Made by a program: the position numbers and the translations under genes. A DNA stretch of 64,000 nt from Nitrospira sp. ST-bin5. GTDB taxonomy: Bacteria; Nitrospirota; Nitrospiria; Nitrospirales; Nitrospiraceae. The number at the start of each line of letters is the position of its first letter. Within the stretch, counting starts at the first letter, position 1. Below, piece by piece: positions 44,701-52,601 of the stretch. The notes beneath the pieces are model-generated. The model saw only the letters and a program-made list of their open reading frames with translations. It did not search any database and was not told the origin of the DNA. Where the stretch lies: the NCBI GenBank assembly GCA_002083555.1, contig MSXN01000022.1, positions 125,625 through 189,624 on the forward strand, given 5' to 3'.

Positions 44701-46079
44701 TGGAGAGTATCGGGCCGACGACGGTGCCGCAGCTAGCCGACCGGCTGCATCTTCCCGCCGATGGTGTTATAGCGGCGATGCTGAAACTGGAATCGCAAGG
44801 CCAAGTCCTCCGTGGCCAATTCAGAGCGCACTCAGGACTCAGCACCAAGGACTCAACACTTTCCGGCGTCTCCGCGTCCGAGTGGTGTCATCGCCGGCTC
44901 CTGGCGCGGATTCATCGGCTCACGATCGGCCGGTTACGCAAGGACATTGAGCCGGTCACCGCCGCCGAGTTCATGCGCTTTCTTCTCCAATGGCAGCATG
45001 TGACGCCGGGCTCTCGTCAGCATGGGGAGGCCGGCCTCACGCAGATCATCACTCAACTGGCCGGGTTCGAAGCGGCAGCTTCAGCCTGGGAACCGCAGCT
45101 CTTGCGTGTACGTTTGGCGAAATATGAGCCGGAGCTGTTGGACCGGTTGTGTCTGAGCGGCGCGGTCAGCTGGGGACGGATCTCGCCGCATCCGCGCCTG
45201 GCCTTCTCCGGTAACTCTGATAGAGCCCGACGCATCGTGCCCACCAGTGTGGCACCGATCAGTCTGTTTCCGCGTGAAGACGGAGAGTGGTTGATGGCAG
45301 CATTCGCAGAGGGTGGGGCGCAGGCTGGACCGGATCCCTATGGCCAGTTGAGTGCTGTCGCTCAGGATCTGTGCCGTGCCTTGCAGGAGCGAGGTGCGAG
45401 CTTTTTCGCTGATCTGGTGCGGTTGACCAATCATCTGCCGGCGGAAGTCGAGGCGGGGCTCTGGGAGTTGGTCGCGGCCGGCCTGGTGACGGCCGACGGG
45501 TTCGACAATCTGCGAGCCCTCATGGATCCGCGGCGCCGCCGTGCCGAGGGGCGGGATCGCGCCCGCCGGCCTCGCCATACAGCGGGCCGCTGGTCGCTGC
45601 TCCGAAGCGAGCTCAGCAGTCAGCCAACGGCTATAAGCTCTTCAGAGAAGATGGCTCGTCAGCTTTTGCGCCGGTACGGGGTGGTCTTTCGGGATCTGTT
45701 GGTCCGGGAATCGTTGGTGCAGTCGTGGCGGGATCTGCTCGTGATGTATCGGAAATTGGAACTGCAAGGGGAGTTGCGCGGCGGGCGATTTGTGACAGGC
45801 TTCGTCGGCGAGCAGTTCGCGCTGCCGGAAGCAGTCGAAGCCCTGCGCGCCCTGCGCAAGTCTGTTGGCGGCGCTGCGACAGGACATGAGGTCAAGCTTT
45901 CCGCGTCCGACCCCTTGAATCTTGTCGGGGTCATTATGCCGGGGCCGAAAATTCCGGCCGTGCCGACGAATTTCCTCATTATTAAAGACGGGGTGGTCGT
46001 ACGCACGGTGCTGCGAAAGCAGCCTGAAGGAATCTCGGATGCGCCGGTGAGTATGGTGCGGAGGATGTCAGACCGGTAG
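41775..46079 (+). CDS. lhr: Lhr-family ATP-dependent DNA/RNA helicase
   Basis: A 1434-residue superfamily 2 helicase. Walker A APTGSGKT at 42-49; Walker B/DEIH at 167-170; SAT motif in RIGLSATQRP around 197-206; VFVNTRRLAERVSHYLEERL; and the motif VI region IATASLELGIDVGTVDLVCQ and LQRIGRAGH. A large Lhr C-terminal region follows (winged-helix and beta-barrel-like parts), consistent with a full-length Lhr of about 1500 residues, active on RNA:DNA and implicated in DNA repair. It is alone in its operon. Its last 12 bases overlap the convergent stress-protein gene. Three poorly conserved linkers carry repeat-derived sequence (see findings). Confidence 0.92.
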   Translation: MTLSRFHPLIADWFLTQVGQPTDVQQQAWPAIQSGADALIAAPTGSGKTLAAFLSCIDSLFTQALARELDDHTQVLYVSPLKALSNDIQKNLQKPLAEIGQMALQAGLLMPELRVLVRTGDTPMADRQQMLKRPPHILVTTPESLFILLTAEKSRRMLQTVRTVIVDEIHALAPNKRGAHVTLSLERLEALTLVKPQRIGLSATQRPIELVAEFLVGARPLPRIIDVGHRRELDLAVEVPKDELSAVATNAIWSDVYDRVAELVRQHRSTLVFVNTRRLAERVSHYLEERLHDLGPDVVAAHHGSLSRQIRLSAEERLKTGKTRVVIATASLELGIDVGTVDLVCQIGSPRAIATGLQRIGRAGHWVKAIPKGRIFAMTRDELLECAALVRAIRRGMLDQITIPPAPLDILSQQIVAAAASQTWTEEELFAFCRRAYPYRDLSRAEFDGVLHMLADGIATRRGRGLAYLFHDRINRRIKGRRGARLAAITSGGAIPDTANYAVVAEPDGTVVGSVDEDFAVESLAGDIMLLGNTSWRIKGIEAGKVRVEDAQGAPPNIPFWRGEAPSRTAELSAEVAALRQEIATRALSDDPAVSHQLSAIGWLKSECALDQRGGLQAIEYVLTGKAVLGTVPTQDTIVAERFFDESGGMQLVLHAPFGGRINRAWGLALRKRFCVTFDFELQAAATDNGLVISLGEKHSFPLESVFGYLHSKTVREVLIQAVLLAPMFATRWRWNASRSLALLRFSNGKKVPPQIQRMKSEDLLAAVFPDAIACQENLTGERAARLIPDHPLVNETIRDCLTEAMDLEGLTTVLKAIEAGAIRCVAVDTPVPSVFSHEILNANPYAFLDDAPLEERRARAVEMRRTLPAEMLGQVGALDPAAIEDVEREAWPVVRDADELHDALLTLVWVPVKEGASWVVYLPRLSEEGRIVELSARSEGRAVQGWVAAENRERVERLFADGDDEVLVTVVQGWMESIGPTTVPQLADRLHLPADGVIAAMLKLESQGQVLRGQFRAHSGLSTKDSTLSGVSASEWCHRRLLARIHRLTIGRLRKDIEPVTAAEFMRFLLQWQHVTPGSRQHGEAGLTQIITQLAGFEAAASAWEPQLLRVRLAKYEPELLDRLCLSGAVSWGRISPHPRLAFSGNSDRARRIVPTSVAPISLFPREDGEWLMAAFAEGGAQAGPDPYGQLSAVAQDLCRALQERGASFFADLVRLTNHLPAEVEAGLWELVAAGLVTADGFDNLRALMDPRRRRAEGRDRARRPRHTAGRWSLLRSELSSQPTAISSSEKMARQLLRRYGVVFRDLLVRESLVQSWRDLLVMYRKLELQGELRGGRFVTGFVGEQFALPEAVEALRALRKSVGGAATGHEVKLSASDPLNLVGVIMPGPKIPAVPTNFLIIKDGVVVRTVLRKQPEGISDAPVSMVRRMSDR

Positions 46080-46922
46080 CGCCAGCAGGGGGCAGCGGGC
46101 GCCACGGAGCACGCGCTCCGTCGTGCTGCCTCGCATGAGATCCAGTAAGGTCTGCTGCTTCGACGTCGTCATGACGATGAGATCGACATCGAAATCTTTC
46201 CCCATCGCGAGAATCACTTCGACCACGTTTCCCTGGCAGGCCATCGTGTGCCAGAGCCAACCGGTCTTGATCGGGTAATGGAGCGAGTGCAGCGTACGGT
46301 CGTCTCCCACTTGCACGACGATCACGGTGAGATTGTCGCAGCCCAGGGCGGACGCCAACTGCGCGGTCGTGTCGATGGCCAGTTGCGGGCTGTATTCCGC
46401 GCTCACCGGCACCAGCACTCGACGGAGCTTCGGTTGTCCTGAATCTTTTGCCACGAATCCTTCAACCTGCGTGGGGACGAACAGTGTGGCCATTTGACTT
46501 CCACGGGCGACCGGTTCGGCGACACTCTCATGCTGCCATCGGGCGAGGCCTTCGTGCTGATTGGTGGCCATCACTAACAAATCGGCCGGATGCTTGGCGA
46601 GATATTGGAGAATGCCTTCGGTCCGGTTCTTTGCCACCGTGCGGGTCTTTTTGATCGCAATTCCCAGGTCGGCCACTTTCTCGCGTGGACTGCCGTGAGG
46701 AAGGAGTCCCCAGCGTTCAAGCAGGGGGCGGACTTGGGGAAAGTCTTCGAAATCTTTTCGGGGAACATCCGGGTCGATATGCATGATCGACAGCTCGCCG
46801 TGAGCGGCCACGGCCAATTTCACCGCATGGACCAGTCCTGTGTGGCTGTCCTCCGAGAAGTCAGACGGGTGGAGGATTCGTTGAAAGGGGAGCGTCGCAG
46901 AAGGGGATTGAGGTGTGGTCAT
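46068..46922 (-). CDS. universal stress protein with two UspA domains
   Basis: A 284-residue protein with two UspA domains: the first starts at FQRILHPSDFSEDSHTGLVH (about 14-33) and ends with LLVMATNQHEGLARWQHE; the second starts LRRVLVPVSAEYSPQLAIDT and ends VMTTSKQQTLLDLMRGSTTE then RVLRGARCPLLALPV. The second has the G-x2-G-x9-G(S/T)-like tail of ATP-binding Usp. It is probably a cytosolic nucleotide-binding stress protein. The ATG at 46922 is chosen for its position just before the first domain. The gene's end overlaps lhr by 12 bases in the convergent direction, and its upstream neighbour is the DUF3015-like gene. Confidence 0.88.
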   Translation of the reverse strand: MTTPQSPSATLPFQRILHPSDFSEDSHTGLVHAVKLAVAAHGELSIMHIDPDVPRKDFEDFPQVRPLLERWGLLPHGSPREKVADLGIAIKKTRTVAKNRTEGILQYLAKHPADLLVMATNQHEGLARWQHESVAEPVARGSQMATLFVPTQVEGFVAKDSGQPKLRRVLVPVSAEYSPQLAIDTTAQLASALGCDNLTVIVVQVGDDRTLHSLHYPIKTGWLWHTMACQGNVVEVILAMGKDFDVDLIVMTTSKQQTLLDLMRGSTTERVLRGARCPLLALPV

Positions 46923-46939
46923 ACGAGATCCGGCAGGGG

Positions 46940-47362
46940 TTAGTGGGGTAGCCGATAGGGTTGAGCGGTTTGGTGAAGCTGCGCGAGCCACTGCTCCGGA
47001 GCCGCATGGGAGTCCGGCCAGTTTTGGGCATAGCGGCGTTGGACCGCGGCGCCGAAGTCGGCGCGATGGGGTTCCGGCACGCCGAGCAAGGTTCCGACCG
47101 CGGTCAGATACTCACCGGATCCGGCTGCGATGTTCTGCTCCATATTCTCCCGGCTCGCTGCAATTAAGGCGAGCGCCTTGTAGTCCGGCTTCACCAGCCC
47201 GTCTTCTGAAACCCAGCTATGAACCGATGAAGTAGTGCCGCTGACATTTGAGGTCGTGTCCATCGTCTGGTCGAGCGTGGCCTTGAATGAACAGCCGGTG
47301 GAAAGGGCCAGCGTCAGGAGCGCAAGAGCAAGACGTGACGAAGTTGTTGATAGCGTGCGCAT
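46940..47362 (-). CDS. lipoprotein, DUF3015-like
   Basis: A 140-residue lipoprotein: signal with lipobox LSTGC (Cys24) and a mature part VSGTTSSVHSWVSEDGLVKP, then the block FVSENMEQ-like ASRENMEQNIAAGSGEYLTA-VGTLLGV that matches DUF3015 'E.fv..NmexL..dmArGeGEtLdALAeLLG'. A short C-terminal segment ends in QPYRLPH. The start at 47362 follows AAGGAG by about 7 bases. It lies 17 bases before the Usp gene on the same strand, so the two probably form one transcript. Function unknown. Confidence 0.75.
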   Translation of the reverse strand: MRTLSTTSSRLALALLTLALSTGCSFKATLDQTMDTTSNVSGTTSSVHSWVSEDGLVKPDYKALALIAASRENMEQNIAAGSGEYLTAVGTLLGVPEPHRADFGAAVQRRYAQNWPDSHAAPEQWLAQLHQTAQPYRLPH

Positions 47363-47479
47363 GGGGGCTCCTTCTCCGCGAGGAGGTTGCATAGCCAATA
47401 TCTAGGGGCACTATACCACAGCACCCCTTAAGTTTAGCTAGGGGGGATCCGATAAGGCCCACAGGAAGGAACAGAAGGT

Positions 47480-48493
47480 ATGGCAGTCTCAGCTTTGACA
47501 GCGTTCGACCCCTCCAAATTCTTCCAGACTCCGGCTGCGAATGCCGCGGGTGCCCAGCGGTTGGATACGAAAGTGTCCGCCATTTCTGCGTCGACGGACC
47601 TGACCGGGCAGCTGAGCGTGACGACGGGCGAAGGCGACAAGATTACGTTGACCGCCGATTTTGAGGCCCGGTATCGGGCCGTGAACTATCAGGCGAAGGC
47701 GGAGACCGAACAGGGCACCGTCGAGGTCAAGGCGACGAGTATCGAAGCCTCCTTGAAGAAGCAGTATGGCGTGACGGTCGAAGGGGATCTGAACGAGCAA
47801 GAGTTGCACGATCTCGAAAAGCTGTTCCGTAAGGTAAGCAATATCTTCCGCAAGTATTTCCGTGGCCAGGACGACGAAGCGCTGGCCAAGACGGCCAAGC
47901 TCGCTGACAAGTTCGGGGGGCTGTCATCACTATCCAGCTTGGATCTCAGCATCAATGTCGAACGGTCGGTGACGGTCGTCGCGGCGCAAGTGGCCTCTGC
48001 CGTGACCGGACAGCCGGCGCTGCCGGAGAATCAACCGGCTCAGGCTCCGACCTCAACTCAGACGTCCCGCATTCCCTCAACACCGGTTACCCCGGGTGCG
48101 GCGCCTTCGACGGCTGCGGCGATCCCGCAATCGTCAACCGGTACCACGGCGCCCACCCAGCCTTCGACTGACGCCGCGGCTCCGGCAGCGGACGCGACGA
48201 CTCGCCTCGTCGCTCCGTCGCCGGATGCTTCGGCGACGAAGTCGCTGGTTGAGCAAGTCTTAGCCGCGCTCGACGAGGCGAAGGTGGAATCAGAGAAGAT
48301 CCGGAAGTATCTGCCGGACTTCTTCAAGAAGTTGCGCGAAGATCTGGAGAACGAGTTGCGCGAGACCCGTGAGCAGGCCTCTGAGGCAACCGCCGACACC
48401 CAAACTTCATCCCCTGCCTCGTCTGTGAGCAGCGTGGTGTATGCGTACCAGTCGGTGCGGCAGACGTCATTCTCCCTCTCAATCAGGGCCTAG
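47480..48493 (+). CDS. protein of unknown function with Ala/Pro/Thr-rich linker
   Basis: A 337-residue protein, no signal peptide. The N-terminal domain (about 40-180) has a beta-strand stretch ITLTADFEARYRAVNYQAKA and the helical block VEGDLNEQELHDLEKLFRKV, then SSLSSLDLSINVERSVTVVA. Residues about 180-255 are Pro/Thr/Ala-rich linker (PTQPSTDAAAPAADATTRL). A C-terminal helical section (VEQVLAALDEAKVESEKIRK and DFFKKLREDLENELRETREQ) ends in SVVYAYQSVRQTSFSLSIRA. I do not recognise the family. The ATG lies after ACAGGAAGGAACAG-like sequence. It is not obviously linked to its neighbours. Confidence 0.65.
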   Translation: MAVSALTAFDPSKFFQTPAANAAGAQRLDTKVSAISASTDLTGQLSVTTGEGDKITLTADFEARYRAVNYQAKAETEQGTVEVKATSIEASLKKQYGVTVEGDLNEQELHDLEKLFRKVSNIFRKYFRGQDDEALAKTAKLADKFGGLSSLSSLDLSINVERSVTVVAAQVASAVTGQPALPENQPAQAPTSTQTSRIPSTPVTPGAAPSTAAAIPQSSTGTTAPTQPSTDAAAPAADATTRLVAPSPDASATKSLVEQVLAALDEAKVESEKIRKYLPDFFKKLREDLENELRETREQASEATADTQTSSPASSVSSVVYAYQSVRQTSFSLSIRA

Positions 48494-48496
48494 TCG

Positions 48497-48619
48497 CAGG
48501 ATGCTCAAAAAGGCTGTTCAGCAAGGCCGCAGCGAGTGAAGGGCCGAGGCGTACCCAGTGGGTACGTTGAGGGTCTGAACGATGCGAGAACGAAGCTGGC
48601 AGACTTTTTCAGCATTCTG
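48497..48619. repeat. MITE-like element with terminal inverted repeats
   Basis: The two ends (48497-48522 and 48595-48619) are imperfect inverted copies of about 25 bases (left AGGATGCTCAAAAAGGCTGT, right reversed AGAATGCTGAAAAAGTCTGC), about 85% identical. Between them lie a CGAGGC region and the palindrome GTACCCAGTGGGTAC. The roughly 120-base element follows a gene stop directly. I recall very similar intergenic repeats elsewhere in Nitrospira genomes, but this cannot be verified here. Confidence 0.6.
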
Positions 48620-48715
48620 CTAGGGCAAGAAGCGTCAGCCTCCGGGTTGGCGTTAAGCAAGACGCGGCGAGGCGTGGTGATCCCAGGCCTCGCCGTTGTC
48701 GTGAGTGCGCCGGTG

Positions 48716-50068
48716 CTAGTTCGCCCACAACTGCCGATACCACTTCTTGCCCTCGACTGTCGGTACAGCAGTGATGTTCATCGTTTTGCGGATCTCGCCG
48801 ATATTCCAACCGGTCAACGTGGCTAGTGTTTGCGCTTCCCGTTCATAGCGTTCCCGCAGTTGCTGACGATAGGCGGTCGCAGCAGCGCATTCGTCCGTGC
48901 CCGTCCAGGGATGGCGGAGGATATAGCGGGCCTGGAAGTTTGACCGGTCCGGGGTTTCCTGAAACATCAGGTCTTCGGGGAAGTGCGCCGCGTCATAGCG
49001 GACGTGCAGGCGGGTTAGAAACACGCTCTGAGCCATCGGCATGCTCCGGCCTCGCTGAGGGTTGACGACGCTGTCCTGCCAGAACACACCCAGTCCACGC
49101 AATTCCTCGGCTGAGAGGGGATTCGCTGCGCAGGGGTCGCACCAGTTCATGTCCCAGGCATATTCCAGAAAGACGCCTCGTTCACTCTCGCGCTTCACCT
49201 GTTGCGTGAAGAGATCACGATAGAAGTCCCCGAACTTGTCCTTCACATAGAGGGGGACCTCCTGCGCTTCCGGCAAGCGGACCGTGCGATAGTTCGTGGT
49301 CTCGACGCGGCCTTGCCTAGTCAGAAAATAGATGAAGAGTTCCTGCGCGCCGTCCGCGTTGACCGTGCCCAGGCGAATCGGCAGCAGGAACCTCGGCGAC
49401 TCGAAGGCAATCTGGAGCGGCCGCAGATGCGTAAGGCCAAGCTTGGCCTGCTCGCCCAGGTTCACCTTGGCCACGAAGAACTTCAGATTCTGTTTCAAAT
49501 AACTATGCAGGACGGCTGACGCTCCGGCAGGAATCTTGTAGCCGTTTTCCGCCAGCCAGGTCTCGAGCCCGGCGCTTTCTTTCGCCGAAAGGATGAGGAT
49601 GTCGTATTCGCCCACGAGATACTGCGCCTCCACCGTCACGCCCAGGACCTGATCGCGTTCGCGTTTGGCTTCAGCGGCGGCTGGAGCCATGCTTTTCATG
49701 GCGCCCATCCGGTCTTGCATCATGTCGTAGCGCCTGCAGGGATTCTCGTCGAAGTATTCCACCAGCCGGGGGGCCGAATAGTCGGCCAGATGTTTGAGCA
49801 TCGCCGGATCGCCGACGTGGATCTGTTCCTTCTCCAAGACCGTCGGCACCGGGACCACCATCGCAAACTCTTTCACGTCGCCTTTGAAATCGTTGGCCAT
49901 CGTGATCACGGTCTTGTTGTCGTGGCGCGCAATGGCGACTTCCGATGCCTTGTTGAACAGCTTCGTATCGGCCTTGCCGACATAGAAGCCGCAGAAGGCC
50001 GAAGCTTCGCCGCTCCAGGCGAACAGGCCGAGTAATAATGTGAGCATGGGAACAACGATGCGTCTCAT
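48716..50068 (-). CDS. DUF2330 domain exported protein
   Basis: A 450-residue protein with signal peptide (cleavage near ASAFC, about residue 24-26) and a DUF2330 body: SAFCGFYVGKADTKLFNKAS, VITMANDFKGDVKEFAMVVP, the VPVPTVLEKEQIHVGDP block, ADYSAPRLVEYFDENPC, and LRPLQIAFESPRFLLPIRLG. The C-terminal MQDRM and cysteine pairs CDPC and CAAA support a disulfide- or metal-linked periplasmic protein. Such proteins are common partners of RnfD-like membrane proteins, as here: the RnfD-like gene overlaps its start by 4 bases. Role unknown, possibly in electron transfer. Confidence 0.85.
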   Translation of the reverse strand: MRRIVVPMLTLLLGLFAWSGEASAFCGFYVGKADTKLFNKASEVAIARHDNKTVITMANDFKGDVKEFAMVVPVPTVLEKEQIHVGDPAMLKHLADYSAPRLVEYFDENPCRRYDMMQDRMGAMKSMAPAAAEAKRERDQVLGVTVEAQYLVGEYDILILSAKESAGLETWLAENGYKIPAGASAVLHSYLKQNLKFFVAKVNLGEQAKLGLTHLRPLQIAFESPRFLLPIRLGTVNADGAQELFIYFLTRQGRVETTNYRTVRLPEAQEVPLYVKDKFGDFYRDLFTQQVKRESERGVFLEYAWDMNWCDPCAANPLSAEELRGLGVFWQDSVVNPQRGRSMPMAQSVFLTRLHVRYDAAHFPEDLMFQETPDRSNFQARYILRHPWTGTDECAAATAYRQQLRERYEREAQTLATLTGWNIGEIRKTMNITAVPTVEGKKWYRQLWAN

Positions 50069-50940
50069 GAGAACCTCCTTTGATGTGAAAGTGACAGGAC
50101 GAGAGGCACGGGCACAGACGGCTGCCCGGTCGTCGGCCGGGACCAGTCGTAGCGGACAGCGGGAAGCAGCCGGTCAATCAGCGGCACGAGCGGTGCGCAG
50201 GCGATCAATCCCCAGAGCGGACCGTTGGGGCGGAAGAAGCCGAACTGCACGTAGAGAGCCACGAGCGTGACGAACAGGGCGTAGATGATCCGTCCGGTTC
50301 TGGAATCCGGTGTCGTCTTCGGGTCCGAGATCATGAAGAAGGCAAAGATCAGCAGCGCGCCGCTTTCGATCTGATGCAGTGGGATCGTGAGCGGATCGCC
50401 CAGCCAGAGCGCTCGTGCGAACAACAGGCCGACATAGAAGGCAAGAAAGGCGAGCGTGACATCGGCGCGTGCGGCGCGAGTCACCACGAGTGAACCCAGG
50501 CAGGCGATGAGAAAGCCGAACCAGGCAACTTGCCCCCATTGCCCCGGCGAGATCCAGCCGAGCCCGCTCCCGATCATAACGACCAGCGCCAGATTCGTGG
50601 GGTTGAAGACATGCTTGTCCTGCCAGCGGATGACAAACTTGCTGCCGATGGCAATGAACGAGGCGAGTGCGGTAACGGCGAGATGATCCGTGCGGAGGAG
50701 CAGGCAGAGGGAAAGGGCCGAGATGAGCGGGCTCTTGGGATCGAAGGCAGGCAGATTGTAGAAACGCGTTCCGGCGTACTGAGTCAGCAGGGCGGTGATA
50801 AGGGTAATGGCAATTCGCCATAGAGAGATATCGAAGTGGAGCCACGTCAGGCCATAGAGCAGCAGCGTGCTCAGACTGGCGATTTGGTACAGGCGGGGAT
50901 CTAGAGTTGAGAGCTGAATCTTGAGTCGATCTATGCCCAT
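50065..50940 (-). CDS. RnfD/NqrB-family membrane protein
   Basis: A 291-residue protein with about eight transmembrane segments. The family blocks are present: HVFNPTNLALVVMIGSGLG and the C-terminal FFMISDPKTTPDSRTGRIIY, which corresponds to the RnfD/NqrB region next to the FMN-Thr. The typical covalent-flavin motif (SGAT) is not seen, so flavinylation is uncertain. No RnfABCGE neighbours are encoded; it overlaps the DUF2330 gene by 4 bases. The protein is therefore a solitary RnfD-like transmembrane electron carrier partnered with DUF2330. The start has GAGGTG upstream. Confidence 0.85.
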   Translation of the reverse strand: MGIDRLKIQLSTLDPRLYQIASLSTLLLYGLTWLHFDISLWRIAITLITALLTQYAGTRFYNLPAFDPKSPLISALSLCLLLRTDHLAVTALASFIAIGSKFVIRWQDKHVFNPTNLALVVMIGSGLGWISPGQWGQVAWFGFLIACLGSLVVTRAARADVTLAFLAFYVGLLFARALWLGDPLTIPLHQIESGALLIFAFFMISDPKTTPDSRTGRIIYALFVTLVALYVQFGFFRPNGPLWGLIACAPLVPLIDRLLPAVRYDWSRPTTGQPSVPVPLVLSLSHQRRFS

Positions 50941-51034
50941 TCGGCACCTCGTGAGTAGAGGGGTCTTGCCTTCTACCCACGATATGGCGCGAGGAATGGA
51001 ATCCTTTCAGGGGCAATAGAGGGAAATTTAAGGC

Positions 51035-51454
51035 CTAGTGCTTGGCAAGTTGCTGGGCAATGGCCTTGGCAAACTGCCGGAAATCATTGAGGTGGCGGGT
51101 ACAGATCTGATAGACGATGTTCCAATCGATGGTCTGATAGCTATGCACGGCAATGTTTCGAAATCCCACGGCTTTCATCATCCGCTCTGCCAAGGCAGGG
51201 GTGATGACGTTCGCCTCCTGCAGAATTGCGAAATTGTCGGCCATGGTTGATGGAGCTTTGGAAGAGGTGTCGGCGATAACATGAGCGGCAAGGTCGACGC
51301 AGAGTTGAACGGCACGCTGAAGATTGAGCGCGATGATGTCTTGTAGGTCAGGGTCGTGAGCAAGCCGGTCCGCAGAGGACGGTGTCTTGTCGGCAATACG
51401 CTCGACGCAACGCCGGAGTGATTCGAGCTTGGCTTGGACTATGTCCCGATCCAT
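51035..51454 (-). CDS. hepT: HepT-like HEPN toxin (DUF86) of MntA-HepT system
   Basis: A 139-residue helical HEPN protein with the DUF86 layout. The catalytic RX4HXY motif is complete: RNIAVHSY with Arg99, His104 and Tyr106. In HepT/MntA systems this RNase-like toxin is inactivated by AMPylation of the Tyr by its partner. The gene overlaps the MntA-like gene by 16 bases, and its start is in the end of it, so both form one unit. Start at ATG with AAGG-like upstream sequence. Confidence 0.88.
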   Translation of the reverse strand: MDRDIVQAKLESLRRCVERIADKTPSSADRLAHDPDLQDIIALNLQRAVQLCVDLAAHVIADTSSKAPSTMADNFAILQEANVITPALAERMMKAVGFRNIAVHSYQTIDWNIVYQICTRHLNDFRQFAKAIAQQLAKH

Positions 51455-51858
51455 GCGTGCCTTCGATCGGACAATATCCGGCGGTAGTAAGGCATAACAT
51501 CTGTTTCTTCATAGATCATGCGCAGGAGGAGTTCAGCGTATCGCGTCCGATCGTTGCAGAGAATCATGTGCCCCTGCGTGAAGATCCGGTGCAACAGCGG
51601 GCTATGCACCTGGTCGAGGTCGATGAGGTCCACAGGCCGCCCGAATGTCAACGCAAGATCTTCAATGAGCGAGATGCGAGCCTCAGCGGTGAGCGGCGTG
51701 ACGGTGGCTATGGCCACGTCGAGGTCGCTGTCCGGCCGTGCATGTCCTGTGGCTGTTGAACCGAAAAGTACCGCGATGACGACCGAGGCATGGCGAGCTA
51801 TGACATGAGCCATTTGTCGCTCAGTGCCTGAAAGGCCTTGTGATACCTGTTGTGCCAT
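51439..51858 (-). CDS. mntA: MntA-like nucleotidyltransferase antitoxin
   Basis: A 139-residue minimal nucleotidyltransferase. The GSX10DXD signature is complete: GSTATGHARPDSDLD with Gly33, Ser34, Asp45 and Asp47. The C-terminal part ends in helices with HAWIGT. This is the expected antitoxin that AMPylates the adjacent HepT. Transcription order here is MntA then HepT. Confidence 0.88.
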   Translation of the reverse strand: MAQQVSQGLSGTERQMAHVIARHASVVIAVLFGSTATGHARPDSDLDVAIATVTPLTAEARISLIEDLALTFGRPVDLIDLDQVHSPLLHRIFTQGHMILCNDRTRYAELLLRMIYEETDVMPYYRRILSDRRHAWIGT

Positions 51859-52057
51859 GTTTCCTGAGTATCACGATTGCTTCAAAGCTGCAAGGATATG
51901 GGGTGAGGAGGGGGCGATTCCTTATTCAGCAGCGGGGCAAGGCGTGGTAATGCTTACCCTACAGAAGGAGGCAATTGACAGGCCGGAAGCGTGTCGTTAG
52001 GGTTCCATGAAATAACGGTGGATTGGTGTGCCGGTCGGCTGAAAAGGGGGAAGACGC

Positions 52058-52504
52058 ATGCCCAATAACTATGCCGTGTTGAATGATGGAAGCGTGGTGG
52101 TGGAGCTGTGGACAGGGCAGGTCACTCACGACGAACTTCTTGCGCATGAACGGCTGCATTTAAGCGATCCGTCGGTGAAGGCCGGTGCGTCAGTGCTGGT
52201 TGACGCCGAACGGGCGCACTTCGGCACGACGATTGAGGAGATCAAAGAGATCACCGATCTCTATGGCCAAATTATCGGGAAGCTCAAGGTGGGCCGAATG
52301 GCGCTCCTGGTGAACAAGGAAACGTACGAACGAGCCCTGGTGTTTTTGAAAGCAGTGGAAGGGTATGGCGTAAAGGTGATCGTCTTCAATTCTCCCGACA
52401 TCGCCTGCACCTGGCTGGGCCTCGACGTCAACGTGGCGCGCGCTCAATTGCAGGCGCTTCAGGCGCAATCAGCTCAGGGCGATTTTGCACCAGCCATTTC
52501 CTGA
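52058..52504 (+). CDS. STAS/SpoIIAA-like protein, unknown
   Basis: A 148-residue cytosolic protein. The pattern YAVLNDGSVVVELWTGQVTH, then LSDPSVKAGASVLVDAER and KLKVGRMALLVNKETYERAL is like SpoIIAA-like (STAS/SEC14-type) beta-alpha proteins of small signalling systems. No Ser/Asp phosphosite is obvious. ATG after GGGGGAAG. Function unknown; no partner gene is adjacent. Confidence 0.6.
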   Translation: MPNNYAVLNDGSVVVELWTGQVTHDELLAHERLHLSDPSVKAGASVLVDAERAHFGTTIEEIKEITDLYGQIIGKLKVGRMALLVNKETYERALVFLKAVEGYGVKVIVFNSPDIACTWLGLDVNVARAQLQALQAQSAQGDFAPAIS

Positions 52505-52601
52505 GCCGGGAGATGAACTGTGAGCCGCAAGATGGTGGTGGAAAACAAAGGGGCTAACTCAGCACATCTGTTTCATGTCATGTCAGGATTGGAGGATCAT
52601 G

